The position numbers were made by a program, and so were the translations under genes. Below are positions 34,679 through 45,076 of a DNA stretch of 64,000 nucleotides, piece by piece; the first letter of the stretch is position 1, and each line of letters opens with the position of its first letter. The notes under the pieces are model-generated. The model was given only the letters and a program-made list of their open reading frames with translations. It ran no database searches and was not told where the DNA came from. Source of the stretch: Ruegeria sp. Ofav3-42 (GTDB lineage Bacteria > Pseudomonadota > Alphaproteobacteria > Rhodobacterales > Rhodobacteraceae); NCBI RefSeq assembly GCF_022347725.1, contig NZ_JAKRGB010000011.1, positions 124,001 through 188,000 on the forward strand. Direction: 5' to 3'.

Positions 34679-35441
34679 GGGCGTCTTCTATGCCCCAAAG
34701 TGGCAATCCCGACAAGGCGGCAAGCGCAATCGCGACGTATGCGGCTGTACGATACAGCTTTTCCCGCTCGGGGTGGAACAGCCAGCCCCCCAGCCAATTT
34801 CCCAAAAGATTGGGTATCGACAGCGCCAGCCCCAGAATGACGGAATCAAATGTCACACGTCCCATGCCGGACAGGAATCCGAAGATGAGGAAATCGAAGC
34901 CAAACAGAAACAGCAGGATCGTGGCTCGTATGACCTCAACCGGCAGGGGGCGGGACATGTAGAACAGGATCACCGCAGGGCCCGGCAGGCCCGCAACGCC
35001 GCCCAGAAATCCCGCAGCACCGCCGATCGCGGCCACCATCGCGCGCCGAACCCGTCCCTGATACCGCAACCCCAGAATCAGGATCGCGAGCATGAACAGG
35101 GCCAGGAAACTGACGGCGTATCGGAAGACCTTTGGGTCGACCTGCGTCAGGACCCACAAGCCGACAGGCAGAACCAGCGCACAGCCCAGCAGCAGACGTG
35201 CCAGATCGCCCCGATCCACAACGCGCCATGCGCGGCGCAGGTTGGGTAGCGGTCCGAAGATATCCATGATCGTCAGACCGATCAGTGCCCCAAACGGACC
35301 CAGGAACGGGGTTGCCAAAGGCAGAAAGACCAGCGCGGTTCCAAAGCCGGAAAACCCGCGTACGATCCCGCCCAGAGTGGCTGCAAAAAAGATAACGGCC
35401 AGTCCCGTTGGGGACTGGCCGAACAGATCAGGCATCCACAT
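34665..35441 (-). CDS. TauE/SafE family sulfite exporter-like permease
   Basis: A 258-residue membrane protein with about eight hydrophobic segments, including FFAATLGGIVRGFSGFGTAL and GGAAGFLGGVAGLPGPAVILF, the two repeats of the TauE/SafE family. These permeases are linked to export of sulfite, sulfoacetate or related organic acids. It overlaps secF by 14 bases at the 5' end (8 if the second Met is used), so it belongs to the sec operon. Confidence 0.88.
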   Translation of the reverse strand: MWMPDLFGQSPTGLAVIFFAATLGGIVRGFSGFGTALVFLPLATPFLGPFGALIGLTIMDIFGPLPNLRRAWRVVDRGDLARLLLGCALVLPVGLWVLTQVDPKVFRYAVSFLALFMLAILILGLRYQGRVRRAMVAAIGGAAGFLGGVAGLPGPAVILFYMSRPLPVEVIRATILLFLFGFDFLIFGFLSGMGRVTFDSVILGLALSIPNLLGNWLGGWLFHPEREKLYRTAAYVAIALAALSGLPLWGIEDAHAVE

Positions 35442-36396
35442 TTGCGAACTGGTTACCCGCGTTGTTCGACGGTTTCGACCAGTCGCGTTTTACACCCAGC
35501 CACAGCAAAATTGTCGAGGCCACAAAGACCGAGGAGTACGTCCCGATGATAACGCCCCAGATCATCGCGAAGACAAAGCCGCGGATCACGTCTCCGCCCA
35601 GCACATAGAGCGAGATCAGAGCCAACAGAGTGGTGACCGAGGTCATCACCGTCCTGCTGAGCGTTTCGTTGATCGAGATGTTCAGGACTTCTTTCAGATC
35701 CTTCTTCTTGTACTTCCGCAGGTTCTCGCGCACGCGGTCGAACACGACCACGGTGTCGTTCAACGAATACCCGACTATGGTCAGAAGCGCCGCGATGATG
35801 GCCAGATCGAACCGAATCTGCAGTTCCGAGAAGATACCGATGGTCAGGATCACGTCATGAACTAGTGCGGCCACAGCACCCAAAGCAAACTGCCATTCGA
35901 AGCGCAACCAGATGTAGACAAGCACCGCGCCGATGGCCAAGGCCACCGCGATAACGGCGGTCTGGATCAGCTCGCCCGAAACTTTGGGTCCGACGGATTC
36001 GACGGAGACAAACTGAATGTCCGGTGCGGCGGTTTTCAGGGCCTCTTGAACCGCTGTGACAGTCGCGGCCGATACGGCCTCGGCCTCGGCCTGCGCCTGA
36101 ATGCGGATCATCGCGACGTTTTCATCGTCAGCAAACGTGGGATCGAAAATCTCGGTGATCGTCACATCGCCCAATTCCAGCGGAGCAATAGCCCCACGGT
36201 AAGCCCCCACATCCACAACTTCTGCGCTTTGGGTCCGGATCGTGGTCCCTCCGCGGAAGTCGATACCGAAATTCAGCCCCTGCAGCAGGAAGGAGGTGAA
36301 CGCTACAATCATCATCAGGGCCGAGATGCCCAGCCAGATTTTCCAACGGCTGAAGAAATCGAACGAGGTGTTCTGGGGTACGAGTTTAAGTCTCAT
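35428..36396 (-). CDS. secF: Protein translocase subunit SecF
   Basis: A 322-residue SecF, six-helix RND-like subunit that with SecD uses the proton gradient to draw secreted proteins across the membrane. GIDFRGGTTIRTQ and FIVLFASTILLW-type ends (here VFVASTILLWLG) are present, and ALIHDVILTIG-like ALVHDVILTIG. It starts one base after the secD stop. Confidence 0.96.
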   Translation of the reverse strand: MRLKLVPQNTSFDFFSRWKIWLGISALMMIVAFTSFLLQGLNFGIDFRGGTTIRTQSAEVVDVGAYRGAIAPLELGDVTITEIFDPTFADDENVAMIRIQAQAEAEAVSAATVTAVQEALKTAAPDIQFVSVESVGPKVSGELIQTAVIAVALAIGAVLVYIWLRFEWQFALGAVAALVHDVILTIGIFSELQIRFDLAIIAALLTIVGYSLNDTVVVFDRVRENLRKYKKKDLKEVLNISINETLSRTVMTSVTTLLALISLYVLGGDVIRGFVFAMIWGVIIGTYSSVFVASTILLWLGVKRDWSKPSNNAGNQFANVDA

Positions 36397-36397
36397 G

Positions 36398-38059
36398 TCA
36401 AACCTCGATCATTTTCGGACGGCGGCGTTCGAACCAGGTGACGATCATCAGACGCGTCACGAAGATCGCAGTGAAGACCGAGGTCAGGATGCCCAGGCCG
36501 AGAGTAATTGCGAAACCGCGTACCGGACCGCTGCCCATCGCAAACAGGATGGTCGCTGTGATGAATGTGGTGACGTTCGCGTCCAGAATGGCCGAAAGCG
36601 CCTTTTCATAGCCAAGCTCGATGGCACGCGCCGGACCTCTGGCCGATTTCAGTTCCTCTCGGATGCGTTCGAAGATCAGCACGTTGGCATCCACCGCCAT
36701 ACCGACGGTCAACACGATGCCAGCGATACCCGGCAGGGTCAGCGTCGCCCCGATCAGCGACAGCAAGCCGAAAAGAAGCCCGACGTTGATGATCAGCGCG
36801 ATGTTGGCGAAGATTCCAAACAGACCATAGCTGAGCGCCATGAAGGTCAGAACTGCGACGAAGGCCACGATGGTCGCCACCTTACCGGCGTCGATGCTGT
36901 CTTGACCCAACTCGGGGCCAATGGTGCGTTCTTCAAGGAATTCCAGCCCGGCAGGCAGCGCACCTGCGCGCAGAAGAACGGCAAGGTTCGTGCTTTCCTC
37001 AACAGTAAAGTTACCAGTGATGATACCAGAACCGCCCGGAATATGGCTTTGGATCACGGGGGCCGAGATCACTTCGTCATCCAGAACGATGGCAAAGGGC
37101 TGGCCGATATTTTCCAGTGTGTAGTCGCCGAACTTACGAGCGCCTGACGTGTTGAACCGGAAGCTCACCGCAGGACGTCCATTCTGGTCGAAGGACGGTT
37201 GTGCATCCACCAGCTCTTCACCGGTTACGACCGGTGCCGCTTCGACTGTGTAGAAAATGCCGTTTTCGTCGATGGATGGAATGATCTTTTCGCCGATTCC
37301 CGGAACCGCATCCGGGTTGGTGCCGCGCCCCACTACAGGGTTGAAGGTCAACTGTGCAGTCGTGCCGATGATGTCCTTCAACTCTCCCGCACTACCGATA
37401 CCCGGCACCTGGATCAGGATACGGTCAGCACCCTGGCGCTGGATAGTCGGCTCACGTGTGCCAACCTCGTCGATCCGGCGGCGCACAATCTCAAGCGACT
37501 GGCGAACCGTGCGGTCGTCAGAGGCCAGCTTTTCCGCTTCGGACAGTTGAACGACAATCGTGTCGCCATCCGCCCGCGCTTCGATATCCGTAGCACCTAC
37601 CCCTGTCAGCGTCTGCACCTGACGGGCCAGTCCGCGCACAACCTCAAGCGCGCGGGGCATGCCCTCGGGCTGGCTGATCTTTACGCGGATCTCGTCCGGG
37701 GCCGAATCCTGTTTGCGGATAGTACCCACGGTGGCGCGCTCATCCCGCAGAGCGTCACGGATTTCCGGCCACATCGCCTCCATCCGGGATTCGTAGACAT
37801 CGTCGACCTGAACTTCGGCCAGCAGATGCGCCCCGCCGCGCAGATCCAGGCCCAGATTGACCAGAGACGACGGCAGCCAGTTTGGCCACTGCGCCGCTTC
37901 GGCCTGCATTTCGGGGGTGTCAATGCCAAGCTCAATAGCGGCTTTGGCATCGTTCGATTGCTCGACGCGCGTGTAGAACGCATTCGGCAGGGCCATCAGC
38001 AAGCCGATCACGCAGACCGACCAGATCAGAACCCGCTTCCAGGTATCAATTTGCAGCAT
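36398..38059 (-). CDS. secD: Protein translocase subunit SecD
   Basis: A 553-residue SecD with an N-terminal helix, the DLRGGAHLLAEV motif, a large periplasmic domain, and a C-terminal RND-like six-helix region (VGMAVDANVLIFERIREEL). Partner of SecF. It lies 33 bases downstream of yajC. Confidence 0.97.
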   Translation of the reverse strand: MLQIDTWKRVLIWSVCVIGLLMALPNAFYTRVEQSNDAKAAIELGIDTPEMQAEAAQWPNWLPSSLVNLGLDLRGGAHLLAEVQVDDVYESRMEAMWPEIRDALRDERATVGTIRKQDSAPDEIRVKISQPEGMPRALEVVRGLARQVQTLTGVGATDIEARADGDTIVVQLSEAEKLASDDRTVRQSLEIVRRRIDEVGTREPTIQRQGADRILIQVPGIGSAGELKDIIGTTAQLTFNPVVGRGTNPDAVPGIGEKIIPSIDENGIFYTVEAAPVVTGEELVDAQPSFDQNGRPAVSFRFNTSGARKFGDYTLENIGQPFAIVLDDEVISAPVIQSHIPGGSGIITGNFTVEESTNLAVLLRAGALPAGLEFLEERTIGPELGQDSIDAGKVATIVAFVAVLTFMALSYGLFGIFANIALIINVGLLFGLLSLIGATLTLPGIAGIVLTVGMAVDANVLIFERIREELKSARGPARAIELGYEKALSAILDANVTTFITATILFAMGSGPVRGFAITLGLGILTSVFTAIFVTRLMIVTWFERRRPKMIEV

Positions 38060-38092
38060 TACCCTGCCTTTTCAAGGAATTGTCGCGCGAAT

Positions 38093-38380
38093 TTACTTCG
38101 CAGGCTCGGTCTTGTTCAGAACCTGCGCAATAGTCGATTTGACTACGCGAACCTTGACGTTTTCGGCGATTTCGACCTCAATCTCGTTGTCGCCTTCCTT
38201 GACCTTCGAAACCTTGCCGATCAGACCACCTTGGGTGACGACTTGATCGCCGCGGCGCACAGCCTCGACCATGGCCTGATGTTGCTTCATCTTTTTCTGC
38301 TGCGGGCGGATCAGCAGGAAATACATGATCGCGAAGATCAGGATCAGCGGGAGAAACTGGGCGATTGCGCCACCTTCCAT
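38093..38380 (-). CDS. yajC: Preprotein translocase subunit YajC
   Basis: A 95-residue YajC: one N-terminal helix, FLPLILIFAIMYFLLIRPQQKK, in parts QFLPLILIFAIMYF and LLIRPQQKK, then a small soluble domain. It accompanies SecDF. The ATG at 38380 follows AGGA at suitable spacing; a longer frame upstream is not plausible. First gene of yajC-secD-secF-tauE-mth938. Confidence 0.95.
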   Translation of the reverse strand: MEGGAIAQFLPLILIFAIMYFLLIRPQQKKMKQHQAMVEAVRRGDQVVTQGGLIGKVSKVKEGDNEIEVEIAENVKVRVVKSTIAQVLNKTEPAK

Positions 38381-38583
38381 GGGATATTCCTTTGTTTTTG
38401 GTGTTGCGGAAACGCTCCGCAAATTTGGCGAGAACCTATTCTTTGAAATGCCTGTTTGCAAGGAAAGGTCGTACAGGTTTTTTCAAGGATTGGCTCATAA
38501 TGAACACAGTCCCGGCCAGAAGGTGCGGATATGCCCTAGGAACCACCGCCGGCTTGGATATAGTCAGGTGTCAGGAGGGGGCA

Positions 38584-40248
38584 ATGACGCAAATTATCCA
38601 AGCTCTTGGCATACTTAGCCGTCTGATGCTGGCAGCACTCTGGATTGCCCTGTGCGCCCCGTCCGTTTTGGCGCAAGAATCGCCTATTGAACCTCAGGAT
38701 TCCGAAACGACGGAATCCGAGATTTTCAAAGCGCCCGTGATCGTCGACGGTGACACGCTGTTCTTCCTGCGCGGTTCCAGCGCTTTACCGGCACCGGAAC
38801 GCGCCGAGCGCGTTCAGAACAGCATTATCGAGGTCGCCGAAGCCTCGGAAAGCCCGACCGTTGATATCGCGTTCGAGGAAACCGAACTTGGGATTCGCAT
38901 CCGGGCCGATGGTGTCATCATTTCGATTGTCACCGTGGCCGACGCTGAGCTGGACCAGATGGAGCTTGACGTTCTGAGTTTCCTGCATGGCGATGCAATC
39001 GAAGAAGCGATCATCACCTACCGCGCCAACCGAACCGAACAGGCGCGCGTGTCAGGTGCGATTGAGGCGGTGGCTTGGACCTTTGGTTTTGCCGTCTTCA
39101 TTGTCGCAATCCTGTGGCTGCACCGCCGGATCAGGCGGCGCACCCTGGCGTTTGTGCAGGGTTATCTGGAGGACGTCGAGACCGCCACAGCCAAAAGCGT
39201 TCAGGCCGAAGCGATAGCAGCGCTGGTGCGATATGGCTTGAACTTCATCCTTTTGGTCATCTTCTTTCTGGGGTTCTACTATTACCTATCGTTTGTTCTG
39301 CTGGCCTTTGCTGAAACCCGGTACTTTGCGCAGCTTCTGCTGACTTATCTAACCGAACCGGTGCTGCTGATCTTCAAGGGGATCATCAGCTATATCCCCA
39401 ACCTGATCATGCTGGCCCTGATTTCATGGGTCACCATGTACATCATCAAGGGTATGCGTGTGTTCTTTGACGCGGTCGAGGCTGGCACCTTCGACATGGG
39501 GGATTTTGAAAAGCACTGGGTCAACCCGACCTTCAATATTGCCCGCGTCGTGGTGATCCTGATCGCTCTGGTCTTTGCCGTCCCCTATATCCCCGGCTCG
39601 GACTCGGCCGCGTTTCAGGGACTGACAATCCTTGTCGGTGCGATGCTTTCGCTGGGTGCAAATTCCGTGGTCAGCAATATGCTGGCCGGTCTGTTCGTGA
39701 TCTATCGCCGCTCGACCTCAATCGGGGATCGAATTCAGATTGGCGACCACATCGGTGACGTGGTGCAGATCAAGCTGATGGAGACGCATCTGAAATCCAT
39801 CAAGAACGAGCTGATCTCGATCCCCAATGCGCAGCTAATGAACTCGGACGTCGTGAATTTCTCAAAAAAAACCGACGGCAGCGGGTTGTTGCTGCACACC
39901 ACGGTTGGCATCGGATACGAAGAGCCGCCAGAAAAAATCGAAGCGATGCTGATTGAGGCTGCCAATCGCACCAAAGGGATCAAGGCCAAGCCCGAACCCT
40001 TTGTTTTGTGGACGGCATTGGCGGATTACGCGATCAACTATCAGATCAACGGGTATTCGACGCGCGGCAGCATAATCCCAAAAATCAAATCGGATCTGCA
40101 CCGCAACATCGTGGCTGTGTTCAATGAGAACAACGTCCAGATCATGACGCCTTCCTACATGGCCGATCCGCCCGAACCGAAGATCCCTGCCGAGCATTGG
40201 GATGGCCATCTGGCGCATGAAACACACGAGGACGCGGATAAGTCGTAA
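38584..40248 (+). CDS. MscS-family mechanosensitive channel
   Basis: A 554-residue channel. A signal peptide (to VLAQE) and a periplasmic part of about 120 residues come first. About five membrane segments follow, and the MscS core begins near LTILVGAMLSLGANSVVSNM and LAGLFVIYRRSTSIGDRIQIGD, then the cytoplasmic cage. It should open under membrane tension in hypo-osmotic shock. ATG at 38584 chosen because AGGAGGGGG lies just upstream. It is divergent from yajC. Confidence 0.93.
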   Translation: MTQIIQALGILSRLMLAALWIALCAPSVLAQESPIEPQDSETTESEIFKAPVIVDGDTLFFLRGSSALPAPERAERVQNSIIEVAEASESPTVDIAFEETELGIRIRADGVIISIVTVADAELDQMELDVLSFLHGDAIEEAIITYRANRTEQARVSGAIEAVAWTFGFAVFIVAILWLHRRIRRRTLAFVQGYLEDVETATAKSVQAEAIAALVRYGLNFILLVIFFLGFYYYLSFVLLAFAETRYFAQLLLTYLTEPVLLIFKGIISYIPNLIMLALISWVTMYIIKGMRVFFDAVEAGTFDMGDFEKHWVNPTFNIARVVVILIALVFAVPYIPGSDSAAFQGLTILVGAMLSLGANSVVSNMLAGLFVIYRRSTSIGDRIQIGDHIGDVVQIKLMETHLKSIKNELISIPNAQLMNSDVVNFSKKTDGSGLLLHTTVGIGYEEPPEKIEAMLIEAANRTKGIKAKPEPFVLWTALADYAINYQINGYSTRGSIIPKIKSDLHRNIVAVFNENNVQIMTPSYMADPPEPKIPAEHWDGHLAHETHEDADKS

Positions 40249-40320
40249 CCGGCGCTACACCCCGCCTTTCAGATGGTGCATAAGCGGTTTCAGTGATTCA
40301 CGCATTTAAGGATCTGAACC

Positions 40321-41613
40321 ATGCACGACATCCGCGCCATTCGCGAAAACCCAGCCGCCTTCGACGCCGCTCTTGCGCGCCGTGGGGACGCGCCGGTGTC
40401 GTCAGATTTGCTGAGGCTGGACGAAAGCCGCCGCGCCAAGATTCTCGCCGCTGAAACCGCGCAGGCCGAACAGAACAAGGCCAGCAAAGAAGTCGGTGCT
40501 GCCAAGGCACGAGGCGACGAGGATGAGTTCCAGCGCCTGCGCGCTCTGGTCTCTGAAAAGAAAGCCGAGATTGCCCAGATGCAGACTGAGGCAAAAGACT
40601 TGGACGCCCTGCTGACCGACCAACTGATCCGCATCGCAAACCTTCCGGCCGAGGACGTGCCTGAAGGGGCTGATGAGAACGACAATGTTGAGGTCAACCG
40701 CTGGGGCACTCCGCGCGCGTTGGATTTTGCGCCGAAAGAGCATTTCGAAATCGAAGCTGTTCAGACCGGCATGGATTTCGAAACGGCTGCAAAACTCTCC
40801 GGCTCGCGTTTCGTGCTGCTGTCCGGCAGTGTCGCCCGCATTCACCGTGCGCTGGCACAGTTCATGCTGGACACGCACATCAACGAGAACGAACTGACCG
40901 AGGTGAACGCCCCGGTTCTGGTTCTATCCGAAATGATGCAGGGCACTGGCCAATTGCCGAAATTCGGCGAAGACAGCTATCAGACTCGCGAAGGTTGGTG
41001 GCTGATCCCGACGTCCGAGGTTTCGCTGACCAACATCGTCAACGACACAATGATCGAAGAGAGCTACCTGCCGCGTCGCTACACGGCACATTCGCTGTGC
41101 TTCCGCTCCGAGGCCGGATCGGCGGGCAAGGACACCCGTGGCATGCTGCGCCAGCACCAGTTCGAAAAAGTCGAGATGGTCTCGGTCACGCATCCGGACA
41201 AATCGGATGACGAACAAAAGCGCATGTTGCGCTGCGCCGAGGGTATTCTGGAAAAACTGGGCATCCCCTATCGCACTGTAATCCTGTGCACCGGCGACAT
41301 GGGTTTTGGCGCGCGCCGAACCTTTGACATCGAAGCGTGGCTGCCCGGTCAGGATACCTATCGCGAGATCAGCTCGGTTTCGACCTGTGGTGACTTCCAG
41401 GCGCGCCGTATGAACGCGCGGTTCCGCCCCGAAGTTGGCGGCAAACCGGAATACGTTCATACCCTGAATGGATCTGGTCTGGCCGTCGGACGTTGCTTGA
41501 TTGCCGTGCTGGAAAACGGCCAGAACGCAGACGGCACCGTCACTTTGCCCGAGGTTCTGGCCCCTTATCTGGGCGGCAAACTGACGCTGCAGCTGGACGG
41601 CACACTGGCGTAA
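40321..41613 (+). CDS. serS: Seryl-tRNA synthetase
   Basis: A 430-residue class II synthetase that charges tRNA-Ser and tRNA-Sec. The N-terminal coiled coil (about residues 28-105) binds the tRNA; the catalytic core shows [28 protein letters not shown] (motif 2, seen in parts) and [18 protein letters not shown] (motif 3). Its stop codon TAA lies in the A-tract that is the terminator tail of the convergent gene. Confidence 0.97.
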   Translation: MHDIRAIRENPAAFDAALARRGDAPVSSDLLRLDESRRAKILAAETAQAEQNKASKEVGAAKARGDEDEFQRLRALVSEKKAEIAQMQTEAKDLDALLTDQLIRIANLPAEDVPEGADENDNVEVNRWGTPRALDFAPKEHFEIEAVQTGMDFETAAKLSGSRFVLLSGSVARIHRALAQFMLDTHINENELTEVNAPVLVLSEMMQGTGQLPKFGEDSYQTREGWWLIPTSEVSLTNIVNDTMIEESYLPRRYTAHSLCFRSEAGSAGKDTRGMLRQHQFEKVEMVSVTHPDKSDDEQKRMLRCAEGILEKLGIPYRTVILCTGDMGFGARRTFDIEAWLPGQDTYREISSVSTCGDFQARRMNARFRPEVGGKPEYVHTLNGSGLAVGRCLIAVLENGQNADGTVTLPEVLAPYLGGKLTLQLDGTLA

Positions 41614-41641
41614 AAAAAAACGGCGCCGAAAATCGGCGCCG
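41612..41641 (-). terminator. Terminator of the H1-like gene
   Basis: On the minus strand, stem GGCGCCGA / TCGGCGCC with a TTT loop is followed by nine Ts. The T tract overlaps the serS stop codon. Confidence 0.9.
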
Positions 41642-41669
41642 GGTTCGAAAGACAGAAAGGTGAAGAAGG

Positions 41670-42323
41670 TTACTTCTTCGCCTTTTTCTTATCCTTCTTC
41701 TTGTCTTTCTTTTTGTCGGCTTTTTTCTTGTCGTCTTTTTTGTCAGACTTTTTCTTGTCGTCCTTCTTGGACTTTTTGTCTTTCTTTGCCTTGGCCTTCA
41801 CCTTGTCCTTGGCCTTGGTGAACACGGCCTCCATCTCTTGCAGCTTTTTGGCGGCTTTCTGAGCTTTGGCCTTGGCCTTTGCCTTCTTCCTGGCTTTCGC
41901 CTCTGCCAACTCGGCTGCAGCCTTTTCTTCGGCCGCTTTACGCGCTGCCTCTTCGGCCCGCTTTTCAGCAGCGGCGGCTGCAACGGTTTTGCGGGCTGCC
42001 GTTCGTCGCGTCGCTGGCTTTCTGGCAGGAGCCCGGCGTGCAGCTGGTTTGGCGGTGGTACGTTTAGCTGCGGCTGGTTTCGCAGCAGCGCGTTTCGGTG
42101 CGGCTGTTTTCGCCGCAGCCCGCTTTGCGGTCGCTGGTTTTGCGGCAATGGCTTCTTTTGCAGCGGCGATCAAAACGGCCGCGCGGGCTTCACCTATTCG
42201 GGGAACTTTGACCAGATCGGCGGGGGTTGCCTTGGCAATGGCTTCTGCGGTCTTGAAACCGTTGGCAGCCAAAGACTTTCCAAGCGTCTCACCTACACCT
42301 TTTACATCGGTCACTGCGGTCAT
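41670..42323 (-). CDS. HhH protein with histone H1-like lysine-rich tail
   Basis: A 217-residue protein in two parts. Residues 1-60 (VKGVGETLGKSLAANGFKT, VPRIGEARAAVLIAAAKEA) form a helix-hairpin-helix module, a non-specific DNA contact. The remainder is low-complexity: repeats of KPA/KRAAAK/RT, then an Ala/Glu/Lys helix, then an almost pure Lys/Asp/Lys tail ending KKDKKKAKK. This layout resembles bacterial H1-like nucleoid proteins. AAGGA precedes the start MTAVTDVKG. Repetitive sequence makes annotation and assembly error-prone here. Confidence 0.82.
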   Translation of the reverse strand: MTAVTDVKGVGETLGKSLAANGFKTAEAIAKATPADLVKVPRIGEARAAVLIAAAKEAIAAKPATAKRAAAKTAAPKRAAAKPAAAKRTTAKPAARRAPARKPATRRTAARKTVAAAAAEKRAEEAARKAAEEKAAAELAEAKARKKAKAKAKAQKAAKKLQEMEAVFTKAKDKVKAKAKKDKKSKKDDKKKSDKKDDKKKADKKKDKKKDKKKAKK

Positions 42324-42414
42324 TATCTGTCCTTTCTGTTTCTCCCTGCACTCCCGTATATACACTGGATATACAGGCCCGCAAGTCTATGTCCGGGCCA
42401 GCAGGTTATTTGTG

Positions 42415-43401
42415 TCAGTTATTGTGCGCCAGATCGCCAGATCGATCCTTTCCGGGAAATGGAACGAGGCGCTTTGCGTCTTCGTCCCAGAGTTTCAGGT
42501 TCAGAGCAGCGACGGCTTCGGGAAACTTGATCCGGCGCGGAGTGTATTCGGGCGGCAAGTTGTAATGGCACGCCCGCAGCCGATACGACGGTATCCGCGC
42601 GTTGAAGTGATGGATATCGTGCAGCGTAATGCAGGCCACCGCGTTATCGAACCACCAGCCGAAATCCAGCGCCGACGACCCCTGCAGGGCCGCCAGCTTG
42701 GGATCAAGATCCGGGCGCCGATCCCAATATGTATCCTCGAAATTGTGCTGCAGATAGACAAGGAATACTCCCAACATTCCACCCAGCAATGAGAACACCA
42801 GCCAGACGAGAATACCCGTTATCCCGGCGATCAGGTAAAGAAGTCCAAGGAACACAACAATCGACAAATTGTGCAAAACCACACCGGTTACACCGAACCG
42901 AACGGTGTTCTTTGGCCAACGGTAGCGGATGAAGTAGGTGAACAACGCGCCAACGGGCACCAGGATGAACGGATTACGATAGAGGCGATAGAACTGGCGA
43001 GCTTTCCAATCGGCTCTGTTCCATTCCCGCAGGGTCATCGTATGAATTTCGCCGGTCTCGCGATGCTCAAGATTGCCGATGCCCGCGTGATGCAGGTTGT
43101 GGTTTTGTTTCATCACCTCGAATGGCGCGAAGGTAAATGGTGACAGCCCGTGCCCGGCCCATTCATTTTGCGTGCGGGTTTCAAACAGCGAGTGATGCCC
43201 GCAATCGTGCTGAAGCACGTAAAGGCGCACCGCCGAAAAGGCAAAAACGATCCCGGCCGGGATCATGACATACCACCGATCCACGTAGACAATCGCCAGC
43301 GCCAGCGATGTGAAATACACCGCGAAAGTTCCAAAGTAGCTCAATGCGGCCAATCTATTGTCCTGAACCGCGTATTGCCTTGTATATTCCCTCAGATCCA
43401 T
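42415..43401 (-). CDS. Fatty acid desaturase family protein
   Basis: A 328-residue membrane desaturase. Three histidine boxes bind the di-iron centre: HDCGHH, HNLHH and HDIHHF. Four or more hydrophobic segments lie between them. It introduces double bonds into fatty acyl chains; the substrate (phospholipid, carotenoid or other lipid) cannot be told. The start MDLREYTRQYAV has GGGAG seven bases upstream; a longer frame adds 46 residues with no membrane character. Confidence 0.9.
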   Translation of the reverse strand: MDLREYTRQYAVQDNRLAALSYFGTFAVYFTSLALAIVYVDRWYVMIPAGIVFAFSAVRLYVLQHDCGHHSLFETRTQNEWAGHGLSPFTFAPFEVMKQNHNLHHAGIGNLEHRETGEIHTMTLREWNRADWKARQFYRLYRNPFILVPVGALFTYFIRYRWPKNTVRFGVTGVVLHNLSIVVFLGLLYLIAGITGILVWLVFSLLGGMLGVFLVYLQHNFEDTYWDRRPDLDPKLAALQGSSALDFGWWFDNAVACITLHDIHHFNARIPSYRLRACHYNLPPEYTPRRIKFPEAVAALNLKLWDEDAKRLVPFPGKDRSGDLAHNN

Positions 43402-43564
43402 CCAGCCGCTCCCCACGATGGTCAGGTCCAATGGTGTTTCAAAAACTGGTGCGGAAATTCCGCATGAAAAAGCGCGTGCAAGAACAGATGCACGCAAACG
43501 AATGCTAGCGCGGGGAAACGGGACTGTCACGCCCCTCAACCAAAAATGCTGAAAATTGGCGCAG

Positions 43565-45028
43565 TTACGCGCGACCCTTGAGATGTTTGGCCAAAGCGCC
43601 CGCGTTTTTCTTGCGGCGTCCCTTGTACGGGTTCTTGTCGCCCTGCCCGCGCAATGTCAGGCGGATCGGAGTACCCGGCATGTCAAAATCTTCGCGCAGA
43701 CCATTGACCAGATACCGGGTATAGCTGGCAGGCATTTTGTCCGGGTGCGAGCACATGACCACGAAGCCCGGCGGGCGGGTTTTAGCCTGAGTCATGTAGC
43801 GCAGTTTGATCCGGCGGCCCTGCGGCGCTGGTGGCGGGTGCTGTTCCAGCATAGCTGTCAACCAGCGGTTAAGAGCGGCCGTCGGTACGCGGCGGTTCCA
43901 GATGTCATGGGCACGCAGGATGGCGGCGCGCAAACGCTCAAGCCCCCGCCCCGTTTTGGCGGACACCGTGATCAAAGGCGCGCCCCGCAATTGCGGCAGC
44001 ATGCGTTCAAACGACTCTTTCAACTCGCGCAGCTTGTCCTGCTTGTCCTCTTCGATGTCCCATTTGTTCACGGCAACGACAACAGCGCGGCCTTCGCGCT
44101 CGGCCAGATCGGCGATGCGCAGGTCCTGTTGCTCAAAAGGAATTGCGGCGTCCAAAAGAACAACCACGACCTCGGCGAACTTTACTGCACGCAGCCCGTC
44201 AGAAACCGAAAGCTTCTCGAGCTTCTCCTGCACCTTGGCCTTTTTGCGCATACCGGCCGTATCAAAGATACGCATGGGCGTGCTGTCCCCGCCCGGGTCG
44301 GCCCAGTCGATCCGCAGGCTGATGGCATCGCGGGTAATTCCGGCTTCGGGGCCCGTCAGCAAGCGATCCTCACCGATGATCTTGTTGATCAGCGTGGACT
44401 TTCCGGCATTCGGACGACCCACGACCGCAACCTGCAACGGCTTGGCAGCGGTGATCAGAGGGGTTTCGCCCTCGCCATCCTCATCCAGTTCGATATCCGT
44501 CTCGGGCGCGTCGTCCGCAGCCTTATCTTCGGCGGCGTCAGCCAACGGCATCAGCTGAGTATAGAGGTCAGTCATCCCTTCACCATGTTCGCCAGACAAG
44601 CGAACCGGCTCGCCAAGACCCAGGTTATATGCCTCCAGTACACCCGCATCCGCGGCGCTGCCCTCGGCCTTGTTGGCGGCCAGGATCACGTGCTTCGACC
44701 GTTTGCGTAGAATCTCGGCGAACATTTCGTCGGTTGGGGTAATACCCACACGAGCATCGATCATGAACAGGCAGACGTCGGCCATATCCACGGCGCGCTC
44801 GGTCAGGCGGCGCATCCGGCCCTGCAGGCTGTCGTCGGTTGCGTCCTCAAGACCTGCAGTATCGATCACGGTAAAACGCAAATCACCCAGACGCCCTTCG
44901 CCTTCGCGCAGGTCGCGCGTCACGCCGGGCTGGTCGTCGACCAGAGCCAGACGTTTGCCCACAAGGCGGTTGAACAGGGTGGACTTGCCCACATTCGGGC
45001 GCCCCACGATGGCGAGGGTCAGCGACAT
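43565..45028 (-). CDS. der: GTPase Der
   Basis: A 487-residue GTPase with two tandem G domains ([14 protein letters not shown] and [14 protein letters not shown]) and a C-terminal KH-like domain. It is needed for 50S subunit assembly. The start ATG at 45028 begins [16 protein letters not shown]; a TTG three codons earlier is less likely. Neighbours bamB and yfgM keep the order known from many proteobacteria. Confidence 0.97.
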   Translation of the reverse strand: MSLTLAIVGRPNVGKSTLFNRLVGKRLALVDDQPGVTRDLREGEGRLGDLRFTVIDTAGLEDATDDSLQGRMRRLTERAVDMADVCLFMIDARVGITPTDEMFAEILRKRSKHVILAANKAEGSAADAGVLEAYNLGLGEPVRLSGEHGEGMTDLYTQLMPLADAAEDKAADDAPETDIELDEDGEGETPLITAAKPLQVAVVGRPNAGKSTLINKIIGEDRLLTGPEAGITRDAISLRIDWADPGGDSTPMRIFDTAGMRKKAKVQEKLEKLSVSDGLRAVKFAEVVVVLLDAAIPFEQQDLRIADLAEREGRAVVVAVNKWDIEEDKQDKLRELKESFERMLPQLRGAPLITVSAKTGRGLERLRAAILRAHDIWNRRVPTAALNRWLTAMLEQHPPPAPQGRRIKLRYMTQAKTRPPGFVVMCSHPDKMPASYTRYLVNGLREDFDMPGTPIRLTLRGQGDKNPYKGRRKKNAGALAKHLKGRA

Positions 45029-45076
45029 GATACTCAACTTTCAAGACTCAGACGCGCCCTTTAGCGCATCTTGCGG

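Noticed and set aside
37199-38446. Long open frame opposite secD and yajC
   Set aside because: Shadow of GC-rich coding sequence; the product resembles no protein and it crosses two real genes.
41838-42792. Open frames opposite the lysine/alanine-rich gene
   Set aside because: Repetitive codons (GCN, AAR) leave all other frames open; the products are Cys/Phe- or Ala-rich artefacts.
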